Below are positions 16,146-23,849 of a stretch of 30,026 nt of DNA, piece by piece (position 1 is the stretch's first letter; each line of letters begins with the position of its first letter). The stretch spans positions 1-30,026 of the forward strand of contig JAGKWO010000045.1 of assembly GCA_021151835.1 (NCBI GenBank). Direction: 5' to 3'. The stretch comes from Gammaproteobacteria bacterium. GTDB lineage: Bacteria > Pseudomonadota > Gammaproteobacteria > Pseudomonadales > Cellvibrionaceae. Under the pieces are notes generated by a model. It saw only the letters and a list, made by a program, of their open reading frames with translations, had not been told where the DNA came from and did not search any database. Both the position numbers and the translations under genes were made by a program.

Positions 16146-17700
16146 GAACTCAGCGTTGATCGCTTTTGGTGATTGTTTTATGGATGATAAGGGTACATGG
16201 AGAATCACCTGCTTTTTCAAATCCTCTAACGATATCATTGCAACAGTGACGCCAGCGGTCGAGGTCCTGCCTGCGCTTGCATTGCGACGAGTATATTCCA
16301 TAGGAAAAATTACGGTCGAAAAAGATGACCTGGGCTATTTTCAGATGCCTTCGATGTCATCCTGGGAAAAAGTTCGAATGGAAAATGTACCATCCGAAAT
16401 TTACAAGGCGCATTATCTCGATGAATGTAAACGCCAATGGATCTATAAAATTCAGGTCGGATCAAGATGCATCTGGCTTCCGGTATTGGAGTTGGGTCGC
16501 ATACTATTTTTAAAGACTGCCGAGAATACACGTTACGCATTTTATGAGACAAATTTGCTTGGCATGGCCAGTCTGGATTTTGAGGATGACCAAGCTTTTA
16601 TTCGATTAGCAAGACATTACCCGCGTCGCTTACTTAATACCAAACTGCACCAGGAATATGTTGCTTGGCTGCTCTTAAATCAGGATGTAACAAATAGCTT
16701 TTGTTCCATGTTCGAAATGCGTAACTCGCATACATTGTTCTCTGCTGATCGACGGAGTTGGACTTTCGACTTTATACCATTGGAGCTAGAAGGCATTACG
16801 ATGAGCGTCTACGGTAAGGAGTCTGAAGGCAATTTTTTTGTTAACGAGATTGTATCGCTGGGAAAGGTTCCCACTAACCCGCGATACAGAAAAGTCATTA
16901 TTGAGCACCCGGACGATATTAAATACCGATATAAACCCGGTGATGGATTACTGCCAGACAAAAAACCTAAGTCACAATTCAGGGAGGTTGTAGTTGACCC
17001 GAATGTGGACGATTCGGAGCCTCCCTCAGCCGATACAAAGCAAAGGCTGCTATATATCCCCCGTGGGAAACTATTTTTTTCAACGCACATGGAGCCTGAA
17101 CGACATTTTACTGAGGTGGATATTGACGAGCGTAAAAAGGGAGGAAAGAAGGGGGCGAGAGATAACAAAAGCAGCGAACAAGTTAATACGGGTGTGACGG
17201 AAGGCGATACAAAAAGTAAGAATCGGAAGGTAGATTTTCAAATGCTGAAAGATCCGAACTTGGTACCGACGGATTTTTTCAAACATATTCGCTCATTGTT
17301 GCAATGCATTCAGAAAATAAAACAATGGGAAATTCAGGAAACCGTAGGCGAACTCAAAAATGAGGCAGATCGCTTTTTTAGCAAAATTGGCGCCGTCAGG
17401 CGGCGATATTTCTGTAGTAAAATTCATTTAAGGGCTGATAACGTCGTTACCTTGATTGAGATTGACCTGTCAGATAAGCATGGTCTCTCAACGTTGGTTA
17501 TGAGATTACCACCACATGATGTGGATACAGTAGATGAAATTCTTGATGCCCTGGTAGAACAAGCTGGGCGTTGGAATAAAGAACTAATAGATCAACTTGC
17601 AGATATGGCAGTCTACATTTCTCATCCCAAAAATTTACTGGAATCTAAAGGAAAGATTGATTACGACCAATGGGCACATCGATTACTGCGTGAATTATAG
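16108..17700 (+). CDS. tnsE: Target selector TnsE (conjugating-plasmid / replication-fork pathway)
   Basis: In Tn7, TnsE recognises the processivity clamp and recessed 3' ends on discontinuously replicating DNA and favours conjugal plasmids. This 530-residue protein (Tn7 538) shares its visible landmarks: an N-terminal beta domain with KGTWRITCFF, then YKIQVGSRCIWLPVLELGRILFL, YVAWLLLNQDVTNSFCSMFE, a low-complexity charged middle (about 270-385), and a C-terminal part ending IDYDQWAHRLLREL. The ATG 16108 overlaps tnsD by 38 bp and has AGGAG-like sequence just upstream. TnsE is less conserved than the other Tns proteins, so confidence rests on position, length and the C-terminal pattern. Confidence 0.88.
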   Translation: MDHVNPTFLPIRKNSALIAFGDCFMDDKGTWRITCFFKSSNDIIATVTPAVEVLPALALRRVYSIGKITVEKDDLGYFQMPSMSSWEKVRMENVPSEIYKAHYLDECKRQWIYKIQVGSRCIWLPVLELGRILFLKTAENTRYAFYETNLLGMASLDFEDDQAFIRLARHYPRRLLNTKLHQEYVAWLLLNQDVTNSFCSMFEMRNSHTLFSADRRSWTFDFIPLELEGITMSVYGKESEGNFFVNEIVSLGKVPTNPRYRKVIIEHPDDIKYRYKPGDGLLPDKKPKSQFREVVVDPNVDDSEPPSADTKQRLLYIPRGKLFFSTHMEPERHFTEVDIDERKKGGKKGARDNKSSEQVNTGVTEGDTKSKNRKVDFQMLKDPNLVPTDFFKHIRSLLQCIQKIKQWEIQETVGELKNEADRFFSKIGAVRRRYFCSKIHLRADNVVTLIEIDLSDKHGLSTLVMRLPPHDVDTVDEILDALVEQAGRWNKELIDQLADMAVYISHPKNLLESKGKIDYDQWAHRLLREL

Positions 17701-17763
17701 TTTACGAGTCCTTGACCGAGTCGGCAGTACTGAACTCGCTCTTATCTTAAATCCACTAATGGA

Positions 17764-17786
17764 AAAGGCTCCATAAAGGAGCCTTT
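17764..17786 (+). terminator. Terminator after the tns operon
   Basis: A perfect 9-bp stem AAAGGCTCC (17764-17772) / GGAGCCTTT (17778-17786) has loop ATAAA. Only three T end the stem and no long T-run follows, so it may be weak. It lies 63 bp after the tnsE stop. Confidence 0.65.
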
Positions 17787-18208
17787 CGATCTGTTGCAAA
17801 AAGTATCCAGACACCACTAGCTCAAGCTTGGAGCCGCCTTGCGCGACTACCCGTTGGTACGGGCTGGGGAGCGCTCAATCTCATCTGGTCAGTCGCCCCG
17901 ATTGTGCGATTTTGACGGATTCCTCGTCAGGAGGCAAGCGTAGCTCAGGATTACGTCACTTGAAACCCATCATTATGGCGTACACCTTTGGGATGTTCCT
18001 AAAACCATGTTTCTTTGCTTCCTTGCAAGTTCCAATCATTGGATTGGGTTCCTATTGGTTAGCACATTTCACGGTCGTTCGATTCATTATAAAGATATGC
18101 GAATAGTGGTTGACTAGTATTAATTACATCTAGGCGGCTATTACCTTTGCGAATAAGGGAATCTGTTCATATCTAATTGAAAGGTGTGCTTGCGTTAAAA
18201 ATATTTGA
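17787..18208. other. Unassigned junction between tns operon and cargo
   Basis: No supported gene. A 92-residue frame (17828-18106, plus) has a hydrophobic C-terminal half but no ribosome-binding site and no familiar motif. Its first part (about 17840-17960) is more GC-rich than either side and holds a small perfect hairpin, CCCGT-TGGT-ACGGG. The minus strand carries short protein-like stretches broken by stops (for example NPELRLPPDEESVKIAQSGR), suggesting a decayed gene or an insertion scar. The last 100 bp are AT-rich spacer before the Xre gene. Confidence 0.4.
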
Positions 18209-18565
18209 TCAATCAAGTAATGTCACTATTGCGCTAATCTTTTTTGTAGAGCACGTTGATAAAATTTTTTCTACTTTAATGTTTCTGGCTGTTTGTTTTG
18301 AAGGCAGAAGCTTTTCGCCTTCTCCAGTAATAATCCAATCAATGTTAATACGATATCCGCTTGGGGTGCGAAGTGTTGAAAGCTTTAAAAGTCGAGTTAA
18401 ATCTGGCAAGCAACGTCCTGCATTGATGGAATAAATTGTTGATGGATTTGTATAGCCTAAAAGCTCATAGGCTGTTACAGGCGTTAACCCAAGCATAACG
18501 AGCGATTCTCTGAATCGATCAGATAATTGAGTTTTTGTAATTGATGATCGCTTTACGTTTCCCAT
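18209..18565 (-). CDS. Xre/Cro-type regulator of the methyltransferase unit
   Basis: 118-residue protein with a helix-turn-helix of the phage-repressor type (about 10-60): LSDRFRESLVMLGLTPVTAY, then GYTNPSTIYSINAGRCLPDLTRLLKL, then NIDWIITGEGEKLLP, the usual end of many Xre DNA-binding domains. A short basic tail follows. It is transcribed away from the cytosine methyltransferase with 65 bp between start codons, and two palindromes lie there, one over its own ATG. This is the arrangement of a controller or self-limiting repressor for a restriction-modification-like unit (inference). No separate partner toxin is visible. Confidence 0.75.
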   Translation of the reverse strand: MGNVKRSSITKTQLSDRFRESLVMLGLTPVTAYELLGYTNPSTIYSINAGRCLPDLTRLLKLSTLRTPSGYRINIDWIITGEGEKLLPSKQTARNIKVEKILSTCSTKKISAIVTLLD

Positions 18566-18582
18566 GTTTATAATATAAACAT
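18564..18582. promoter_or_regulatory. Palindromic operator overlapping the Xre start
   Basis: ATGTTTATA-A-TATAAACAT is a perfect 9-bp inverted repeat around one central base. Its left edge overlaps the start codon of the minus-strand regulator, so bound protein would block that gene directly; it also lies about 50-65 bp upstream of the methyltransferase start. Confidence 0.6.
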
Positions 18583-18587
18583 TTAGC

Positions 18588-18600
18588 TTGATATTATCAA
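18588..18600. promoter_or_regulatory. Second palindrome in the divergent promoter
   Basis: TTGATA-T-TATCAA is a perfect 6-bp inverted repeat around one base, centred 21 bp from the centre of the first palindrome, i.e. two helical turns. It is 30 bp before the methyltransferase start and likely overlaps that promoter. Confidence 0.45.
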
Positions 18601-18630
18601 TGAGTAAGTTTAAAATTTAATCTGGTATTA

Positions 18631-19908
18631 ATGGAGAATACGAAATTGGAAAGAAAAATAAAAAATAAGAGATTTGTCGATTTATTTGCGGGTCTGGGAG
18701 GATTTCATGTTGGGCTATCTAGGTTGGGCCACGAATGTGTAATGGCATCCGAATTGGATGTTGATCTTAGGGAGCTTTATAAAAAGAATTTTGATTTACT
18801 CCCTGAGGGAGATATCAGATTAATAGACGAAAAAAAAGTCCCTAATCATGATGTTTTGTGTGCGGGATTTCCATGCCAGCCATTTTCTAGAGCAGGAAAG
18901 AAGAAAGGTGCAGAATGTCCTGAATCCGGGAAATTAATTGACGATATTTTTCGCATAGTTAATGAGAAATCGCCGAATTATATTCTGTTAGAAAATGTTC
19001 CAGATATTTTAACCATAGCCGATGGAAATTTTTGGGGGCATGTCAGTCAAGGATTGGCATCGCTCGGGTATGAGATGGATTACAAAATATATACTCCCCA
19101 AGATTTTGGAATTCCCCAGAAAAGAAGACGCATATTTATTGTGGCAAGCCGCACAGGGTTGGATCACTTCGATTGGCCAAAGCCTAGTAAAACAAAAGGG
19201 TCGTTAAAAGCTATCTTCAATAAAAGTTCAAAGTATAAGAAATTTTTAACTAGTGAAAAGGAAGTCGTACTGAACAAATGGCAAAAATTTATTGAAAATA
19301 TAAATGAATTCTCTTCACTTCCGATTCTTGCATCAGAGTTTGGTGCAACATATCCTTTTCAAAAGTCAGTCAAAACAGTTAAGGAAATGGCTACTTACAA
19401 AGGTGCGTTTGGTCAACCTTTGAGAAATTCAAAAAGCTGGGATGATATTTGTGATTTATTGCCAAAACATGCACGTGATGGCAACGGCGTAGTAGGACAT
19501 CGAGTCGCAGAAGCAATAGAATACTCAAGAGACTTATATAACCGGCACAAAAAATTTTTAGATCAATGGAAATTGGATTTAATAGATCTTCCAGCAAGTT
19601 GGGTTAAATTCGAATGGCAGGGAAATCGCAATAATCCGGATATATGGCAGCACATTATTCAATTTCGTGCCTCTGGAATAAGAGTTATCAAACCGGACTG
19701 CGCACCATCGTTGATAGCTATGTCGACCACTCAATTGCCTATATATGGGCCTGAAAGGCGTTATATCACTACCAGAGAAGCTGCTGCTCTTCAATCGTTA
19801 GACGAGTTAAAAAATTTTCCTAAAAGCGATAGCGCGATATATAAAGCATTAGGAAACGCTGTAAATGCTCACATAGTTAATAAAATCGCAGAACGTCTCA
19901 TAATTTGA
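18631..19908 (+). CDS. C5-cytosine DNA methyltransferase
   Basis: 425-residue enzyme transferring methyl from SAM to C5 of cytosine in a specific DNA sequence. Motifs in order: I, FVDLFAGLGGFHVG (15-28); IV, GFPCQPFSRAG (79-89) with catalytic Cys82; VI, LLENVPDI (119-126); VIII, IPQKRRRIFIVA; a target-recognition region of about 140 residues; IX, RYITTREAAALQS; X, ALGNAVNAHIVNKIAE. All are intact, so it should be active. The sequence recognised cannot be read. ATG 18631 has a poor upstream signal; a TTG at codon 6 lies nine bases after GGAG and is an alternative start. It is followed after 16 bp by the GHKL ATPase. No restriction endonuclease lies beside it. Confidence 0.95.
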   Translation: MENTKLERKIKNKRFVDLFAGLGGFHVGLSRLGHECVMASELDVDLRELYKKNFDLLPEGDIRLIDEKKVPNHDVLCAGFPCQPFSRAGKKKGAECPESGKLIDDIFRIVNEKSPNYILLENVPDILTIADGNFWGHVSQGLASLGYEMDYKIYTPQDFGIPQKRRRIFIVASRTGLDHFDWPKPSKTKGSLKAIFNKSSKYKKFLTSEKEVVLNKWQKFIENINEFSSLPILASEFGATYPFQKSVKTVKEMATYKGAFGQPLRNSKSWDDICDLLPKHARDGNGVVGHRVAEAIEYSRDLYNRHKKFLDQWKLDLIDLPASWVKFEWQGNRNNPDIWQHIIQFRASGIRVIKPDCAPSLIAMSTTQLPIYGPERRYITTREAAALQSLDELKNFPKSDSAIYKALGNAVNAHIVNKIAERLII

Positions 19909-19924
19909 TCGAAACGAGGGATAT

Positions 19925-21628
19925 ATGTTTGAGGTAAATGTTTCGCCTGACATGGCGATGTACACACTTCTAATTAATCAGGGATATGATCCTACGTATG
20001 CCCTATGTGAGTTCATTGACAACGCCATTGATGCTCACCTGAAGAATTCATCTAATATCAAAACATCAGTTTCGATATCTATTAAATTTTATTCGAATGA
20101 GTCCAAAAATCCCAAATACAAGAATTGCATTATAATATCTGATGATGGGCCAGGCATGAGCAAGGACACACTCGAACGAGCATTAAAACCTGCTAAGCGT
20201 CCATCGTTGCAAGGTTTGAGTGAATTCGGCATTGGTATGAAAGCAGCAGCTGTTTGGTTTGGCGATGAATGGCAACTCCGAACAAAAGCATCATCTGAGC
20301 CAGTTGCTTATATCGCGAAGTTTAATTTGCCCGATTTACTTGAGAAAGGTAAAGATGTAATTACTGTTGAGGAAGAAATTGAAGAAAACAGAGGAACTAC
20401 AATTTCCCTTTTACAATTAAGAAAAGATATCACGCAAGATAGTTATAATATTATATCAAAAAATCTTTCCGAGATTTATCGACGCTTCATCACAGGGGAA
20501 AATCCTAAGGTAAAAATTGAGACTTCTTATAACGATCAGAATAAAGTAATTAAATTTGAAGGAAAGTTATCTCAAGCCCTCGTAGCTGGAGTCCATTTCA
20601 AAAAAGCTGGAAAGAAGTTCGAGAACTCAACAAAAAAAGAATGGCAATGCGCAGTTAAATATCATTTTAAAGGACACCTCGTTGAAGGATTCATATATTT
20701 AAGAGAACAGGGAAGCTATGTAGAGAATCCTGGGCTAGTGCTGTTCAGACATGACCGCGTAATTGTTGGTTTAACTAATAACCGCAACGTTCCTTTGTCG
20801 CTCTATAAAACCTCAAATAAAGCGAGGGGATTTTTGGTATACGGCGAACTAAATCTGAACGACTTCCCTGTGAGCTATACAAAAGATAGATTTAATTTTG
20901 ATGAAAAGGAATTTACCGATTCACTTTTATCAAATGTAAAAGGCTTACAAGAGCTTCTAACACAAGCGGATAACCTGAGAAACGACAGCATACTTACTGA
21001 TGAAATGCCATTGAGTCGAGGCCGTAAAAATGATGAAAATCTAGTTAATATTAATACTCCAGATAACAGTCCTCCCGAACAGACTGAGGTTGATATTAAG
21101 CCATTTCATCAAAATGACGAACCGAAAGAAACGATTGGAGGTCGACCAATAGTATTTGAACCGGCGACAAATGAACCCCCCGGAACTGATGAAGTGGCAG
21201 AGGAAAAGCTCAAGAAAAATTCCGAATATCAAATTGCTTCAAATCCTGAAGTTGTTCGTAGATTAAACAAATGTGCCTTGCCAAAATTAACTCAACTCTA
21301 CAATTCACTTTGCACGCTTAGTGTTAATGTTCATCCTGCACTAATACATGTGGGTGCTTCAGTTTTTTTCGAGTCACTCACAAGATTATCGGGAAAAGAA
21401 AACTTTGTTCATTTTTGTAATCCAAAACTTGAATCATGGGGATTTGATAAGGAAGACAGAAAAGTAATTCTTAAAATACTTGAAGATATACAAAACGTAA
21501 GCAATATCATCAAACACAGTCGAGAATATACTCGCACAGATGCGAATCAACTTATCCTCGATTTTGATATTATTAATCCAGTTATATGCAAGATATTGGA
21601 TGGACTTATCGATTCGCAGGCTAGTTGA
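19925..21628 (+). CDS. MORC/MutL-type GHKL ATPase with possible HEPN-like tail
   Basis: 567-residue protein. The N-terminal HATPase domain shows Bergerat-fold motifs: N box CEFIDNAIDA (Glu29, Asn33), G1 SDDGPGMS (72-79), G2 LSEFGIGMKAA (98-108). A second S5-like domain follows (about 200-340; FPVSYTKDRFNFD), then an acidic, low-complexity linker (about 350-435). The last 130 residues are helical; their layout, a Leu-rich helix with FFESLTRLSG and later ILEDIQNVSNIIKHSREY, recalls DUF4145/HEPN-type domains (tentative). Related ATPases pair with C5 methyltransferases, Z1 helicases and REases in Mza-like and MORC-type defence loci. Ribosome-binding site ACGAGGG; terminator after it makes this a two-gene operon with the methyltransferase. 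Confidence 0.8.
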   Translation: MFEVNVSPDMAMYTLLINQGYDPTYALCEFIDNAIDAHLKNSSNIKTSVSISIKFYSNESKNPKYKNCIIISDDGPGMSKDTLERALKPAKRPSLQGLSEFGIGMKAAAVWFGDEWQLRTKASSEPVAYIAKFNLPDLLEKGKDVITVEEEIEENRGTTISLLQLRKDITQDSYNIISKNLSEIYRRFITGENPKVKIETSYNDQNKVIKFEGKLSQALVAGVHFKKAGKKFENSTKKEWQCAVKYHFKGHLVEGFIYLREQGSYVENPGLVLFRHDRVIVGLTNNRNVPLSLYKTSNKARGFLVYGELNLNDFPVSYTKDRFNFDEKEFTDSLLSNVKGLQELLTQADNLRNDSILTDEMPLSRGRKNDENLVNINTPDNSPPEQTEVDIKPFHQNDEPKETIGGRPIVFEPATNEPPGTDEVAEEKLKKNSEYQIASNPEVVRRLNKCALPKLTQLYNSLCTLSVNVHPALIHVGASVFFESLTRLSGKENFVHFCNPKLESWGFDKEDRKVILKILEDIQNVSNIIKHSREYTRTDANQLILDFDIINPVICKILDGLIDSQAS

Positions 21629-21634
21629 GTTTAC

Positions 21635-21652
21635 TGATGTTTTTAAACATCA
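21635..21652. other. Short perfect stem after the ATPase gene
   Basis: TGATGTTT-TT-AAACATCA begins 7 bp after the stop codon. With only two bases between arms it would open a few pairs as loop; there is no T-run, so it more likely protects the mRNA end or binds a protein. Confidence 0.3.
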
Positions 21653-21680
21653 TAGTTCAAAAAGTTATCAATTAACCATA

Positions 21681-21710
21681 AGGCAGCAAGATTATGTGCT
21701 GCCTAGTTTT
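21681..21710 (+). terminator. Rho-independent terminator of the methyltransferase-ATPase operon
   Basis: AGGCAGCA (21681-21688) pairs perfectly with TGCTGCCT (21697-21704) around an 8-nt loop, followed by AGTTTT. The remaining 180 bp to the convergent helicase gene hold nothing I can support. Confidence 0.8.
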
Positions 21711-21890
21711 CCCCCAATGAGAATTGTGGTCGGCGGCGTGCTTGTTTATATGTCAGAGGTGGACGGATATTCAGTCCTTTGTAGTACAAAAGATGATTGG
21801 TAGTCGAAGTTGTTAGCTTTTTTTCTGCATATAAGTTGTTTGTAGCGGCCAAACCTTTCAGGTCTTCACTCTCATCGGCTGCAATTGATA

Positions 21891-23849
21891 TTAAAAAATC
21901 TCAACTATTTCCTCCGAATCAAACCAGTCCCCTTTTTCCTTTATTTTCTTTAGAGCCACGGCTGGTTGATCCGACCATAGCACGAGAGCTAGCGACTCAC
22001 GAGATCTGCTACAAGTGACGTACAATAGGCGTAAACTGCGATCAATAGTGGTTTCCTTCCCAGCTTTCACATTGGCTTTATCTCTATCACTTAGCTCTTG
22101 TCCCCCGAAAAGTTTGTCGTATGAAATTAGAAAGCCACCAGCCTGGCTATCGTCCATCACAACCATTACGTGTGTAAATTCTGAACCTTTTACCACTTGG
22201 TGCGTGGATAACTCTGAGTTGCCTGCGAGATAAGCTCGATACTTTTCAAGTTCGTTCCAGGGTGATGCAAATAGAGCACTCCAGCCGCGACGCATTCTCG
22301 CTTGAGTTGTTTCGGTTTCTTTATGCGGAATTGGTGGTGAAGGTGGAGGCGATTTATCAGCAAACGCTTCCTTTAGAGCAGGATGAACATCGAATAGGTT
22401 AGCTGTAAGAATAGGTTCTATTACTTCAGCCACCGTTGATTTCTGGTTGGTATGCGCTATAGCAAACGCTTGGATCGCTTTTAATATCTCCGCAGTTCGA
22501 GAATTCCGAATATTCGTTTCGACTGGAAGGTTTTCCAGCCTTCCACTGCGCCTAAGCACTTCGGTCGCAATAAATTCGTTTACAGAGCCGTCGGAGCGAA
22601 CGCATGCTTCGAGTTGTGCCAATTCATCTAGCAATAGACGTGCTGCAGTAGGTCCATTATTTTCTCCGTTTCCAACCGGCGCTGCAGCGTTAGGATCAAT
22701 GAGGTTCATCGCCTCATAGACTTTCAGAAAACCGCCGCGAGTCGCGACTAGTTTGTGTTCGAGCGCAAGAAGTTGATAGTTGCCAATCTTCCATGCGTTA
22801 TCTTGAGTGCTCACGTGCATCTGATCGGCGCACCAGCGTTCACGATCGCGTTTTTCTTCTGGAGATAGTGATGCATCACCTACGAACAAACGTACTAAGC
22901 CGCCTGCCTTCTCAGTTCGCGGATGCTGCTTAACACCTGCAGTTGGTTGTGTGCGCCCTTCTATCTTTGATTCCCAGATTTTGTTGATGAGGTCAACGAT
23001 ACGGCGTTGACTCCGATGGTTCATCTGCAGCTCCGGCTTTGCCCATGCGTCAGGCACCAAGCTTGGTAAATCAGAGTGACCGTCTGAATAAATTCGTTGC
23101 CGGTGATCACCTAAAAAGCCTAATGTAAGACTACTGTTTTTGGGTTTTGCTACTTCCATTAGCGCGTCCAGCATACTTTTCATTGTGTCTTGCGATTCGT
23201 CGATTAGAACTATGGGATGACGGTCTCGCAATATGGTTTGAAGTGTTGGTCGATTCAGCAATAACCAAGCAGTAGCATCGATGACTTGCCGATGCTGGAT
23301 GGCACCTGATCCATATGTGTTTCGATCAGGGTTATAAATAAATTTATCTGTCTGACGGAGTTGTTCAATTTCCTCCTCAATCTCAGCGAACTTCGCACGA
23401 TCAGTGTCACTGACCCCTCTTTTTTTTGCAGCCGCTTTTTCCATTTCCTTTTCGAATTCAATGTTTTTCAACGCAATCAGAGCAGCGCGAATGTCTTCGT
23501 CAAAACCATTGATAAGCTCCCAACAAAACGAATGGATTGTTGAGACGCTAACAAGATCATTGCTTCCCAGGCGCCCGTTAATAACTGCAACGGCGTTCTT
23601 CGTATAGGTAACGACGCGAATGGATCGGCCAGCAAGCCGGAGGCGACGGCTGAGAACTTCACCTGCAACGTGAGGAACAACTCCTGTGAGTCGTCTCAAA
23701 ACTTCGACAAGTGTTCGTGTTTTTCCGGAGCCGGCACCAGCGAATAGGAAAAAGCTCTGTGGAGAATTTTTTGTTAGATAGCCACAGACTTCTTCCACAA
23801 CTCCTGCATCGCGATCGTTGCCCTCACGGAGAACTGCTGTTTCACTCAT
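21891..23849 (-). CDS. UvrD/Rep-like SF1 helicase, Gabija GajB-like
   Basis: 652-residue SF1A helicase. Motif I AGAGSGKT (37-44), Ia VVTYTKNA, motif II LIDESQDT (Asp217-Glu218), III LGDHRQRIY (246-254), IV MNHRSQR, V THQVVKGSEFTHVMVV, VI RLLYVTCSRSRESL near 610-625; all complete. A charged coiled-coil insert lies at about 128-167. In Gabija the helicase senses DNA ends or nucleotides and works with GajA, whose gene precedes it here and overlaps by 4 bp (ATGA type), so expression is coupled. It is longer than the founding GajB (about 494 residues as recalled), so Gabija-like is safer than a strict subtype call. GC content is higher than that of the neighbouring methylase unit. Confidence 0.87.
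   Translation of the reverse strand: MSETAVLREGNDRDAGVVEEVCGYLTKNSPQSFFLFAGAGSGKTRTLVEVLRRLTGVVPHVAGEVLSRRLRLAGRSIRVVTYTKNAVAVINGRLGSNDLVSVSTIHSFCWELINGFDEDIRAALIALKNIEFEKEMEKAAAKKRGVSDTDRAKFAEIEEEIEQLRQTDKFIYNPDRNTYGSGAIQHRQVIDATAWLLLNRPTLQTILRDRHPIVLIDESQDTMKSMLDALMEVAKPKNSSLTLGFLGDHRQRIYSDGHSDLPSLVPDAWAKPELQMNHRSQRRIVDLINKIWESKIEGRTQPTAGVKQHPRTEKAGGLVRLFVGDASLSPEEKRDRERWCADQMHVSTQDNAWKIGNYQLLALEHKLVATRGGFLKVYEAMNLIDPNAAAPVGNGENNGPTAARLLLDELAQLEACVRSDGSVNEFIATEVLRRSGRLENLPVETNIRNSRTAEILKAIQAFAIAHTNQKSTVAEVIEPILTANLFDVHPALKEAFADKSPPPSPPIPHKETETTQARMRRGWSALFASPWNELEKYRAYLAGNSELSTHQVVKGSEFTHVMVVMDDSQAGGFLISYDKLFGGQELSDRDKANVKAGKETTIDRSLRLLYVTCSRSRESLALVLWSDQPAVALKKIKEKGDWFDSEEIVEIF

Noticed and set aside
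17828..18106. 92-residue frame downstream of tnsE as a real gene, perhaps a membrane protein
   Set aside because: No start signal, no known motif, and a composition shift inside the frame. Kept only as an unexplained patch.
21635..21652. Stem after the ATPase gene as the operon terminator
   Set aside because: It has no T-run and an impossible two-base loop; the stem at 21681-21704 followed by TTTT is the better terminator.
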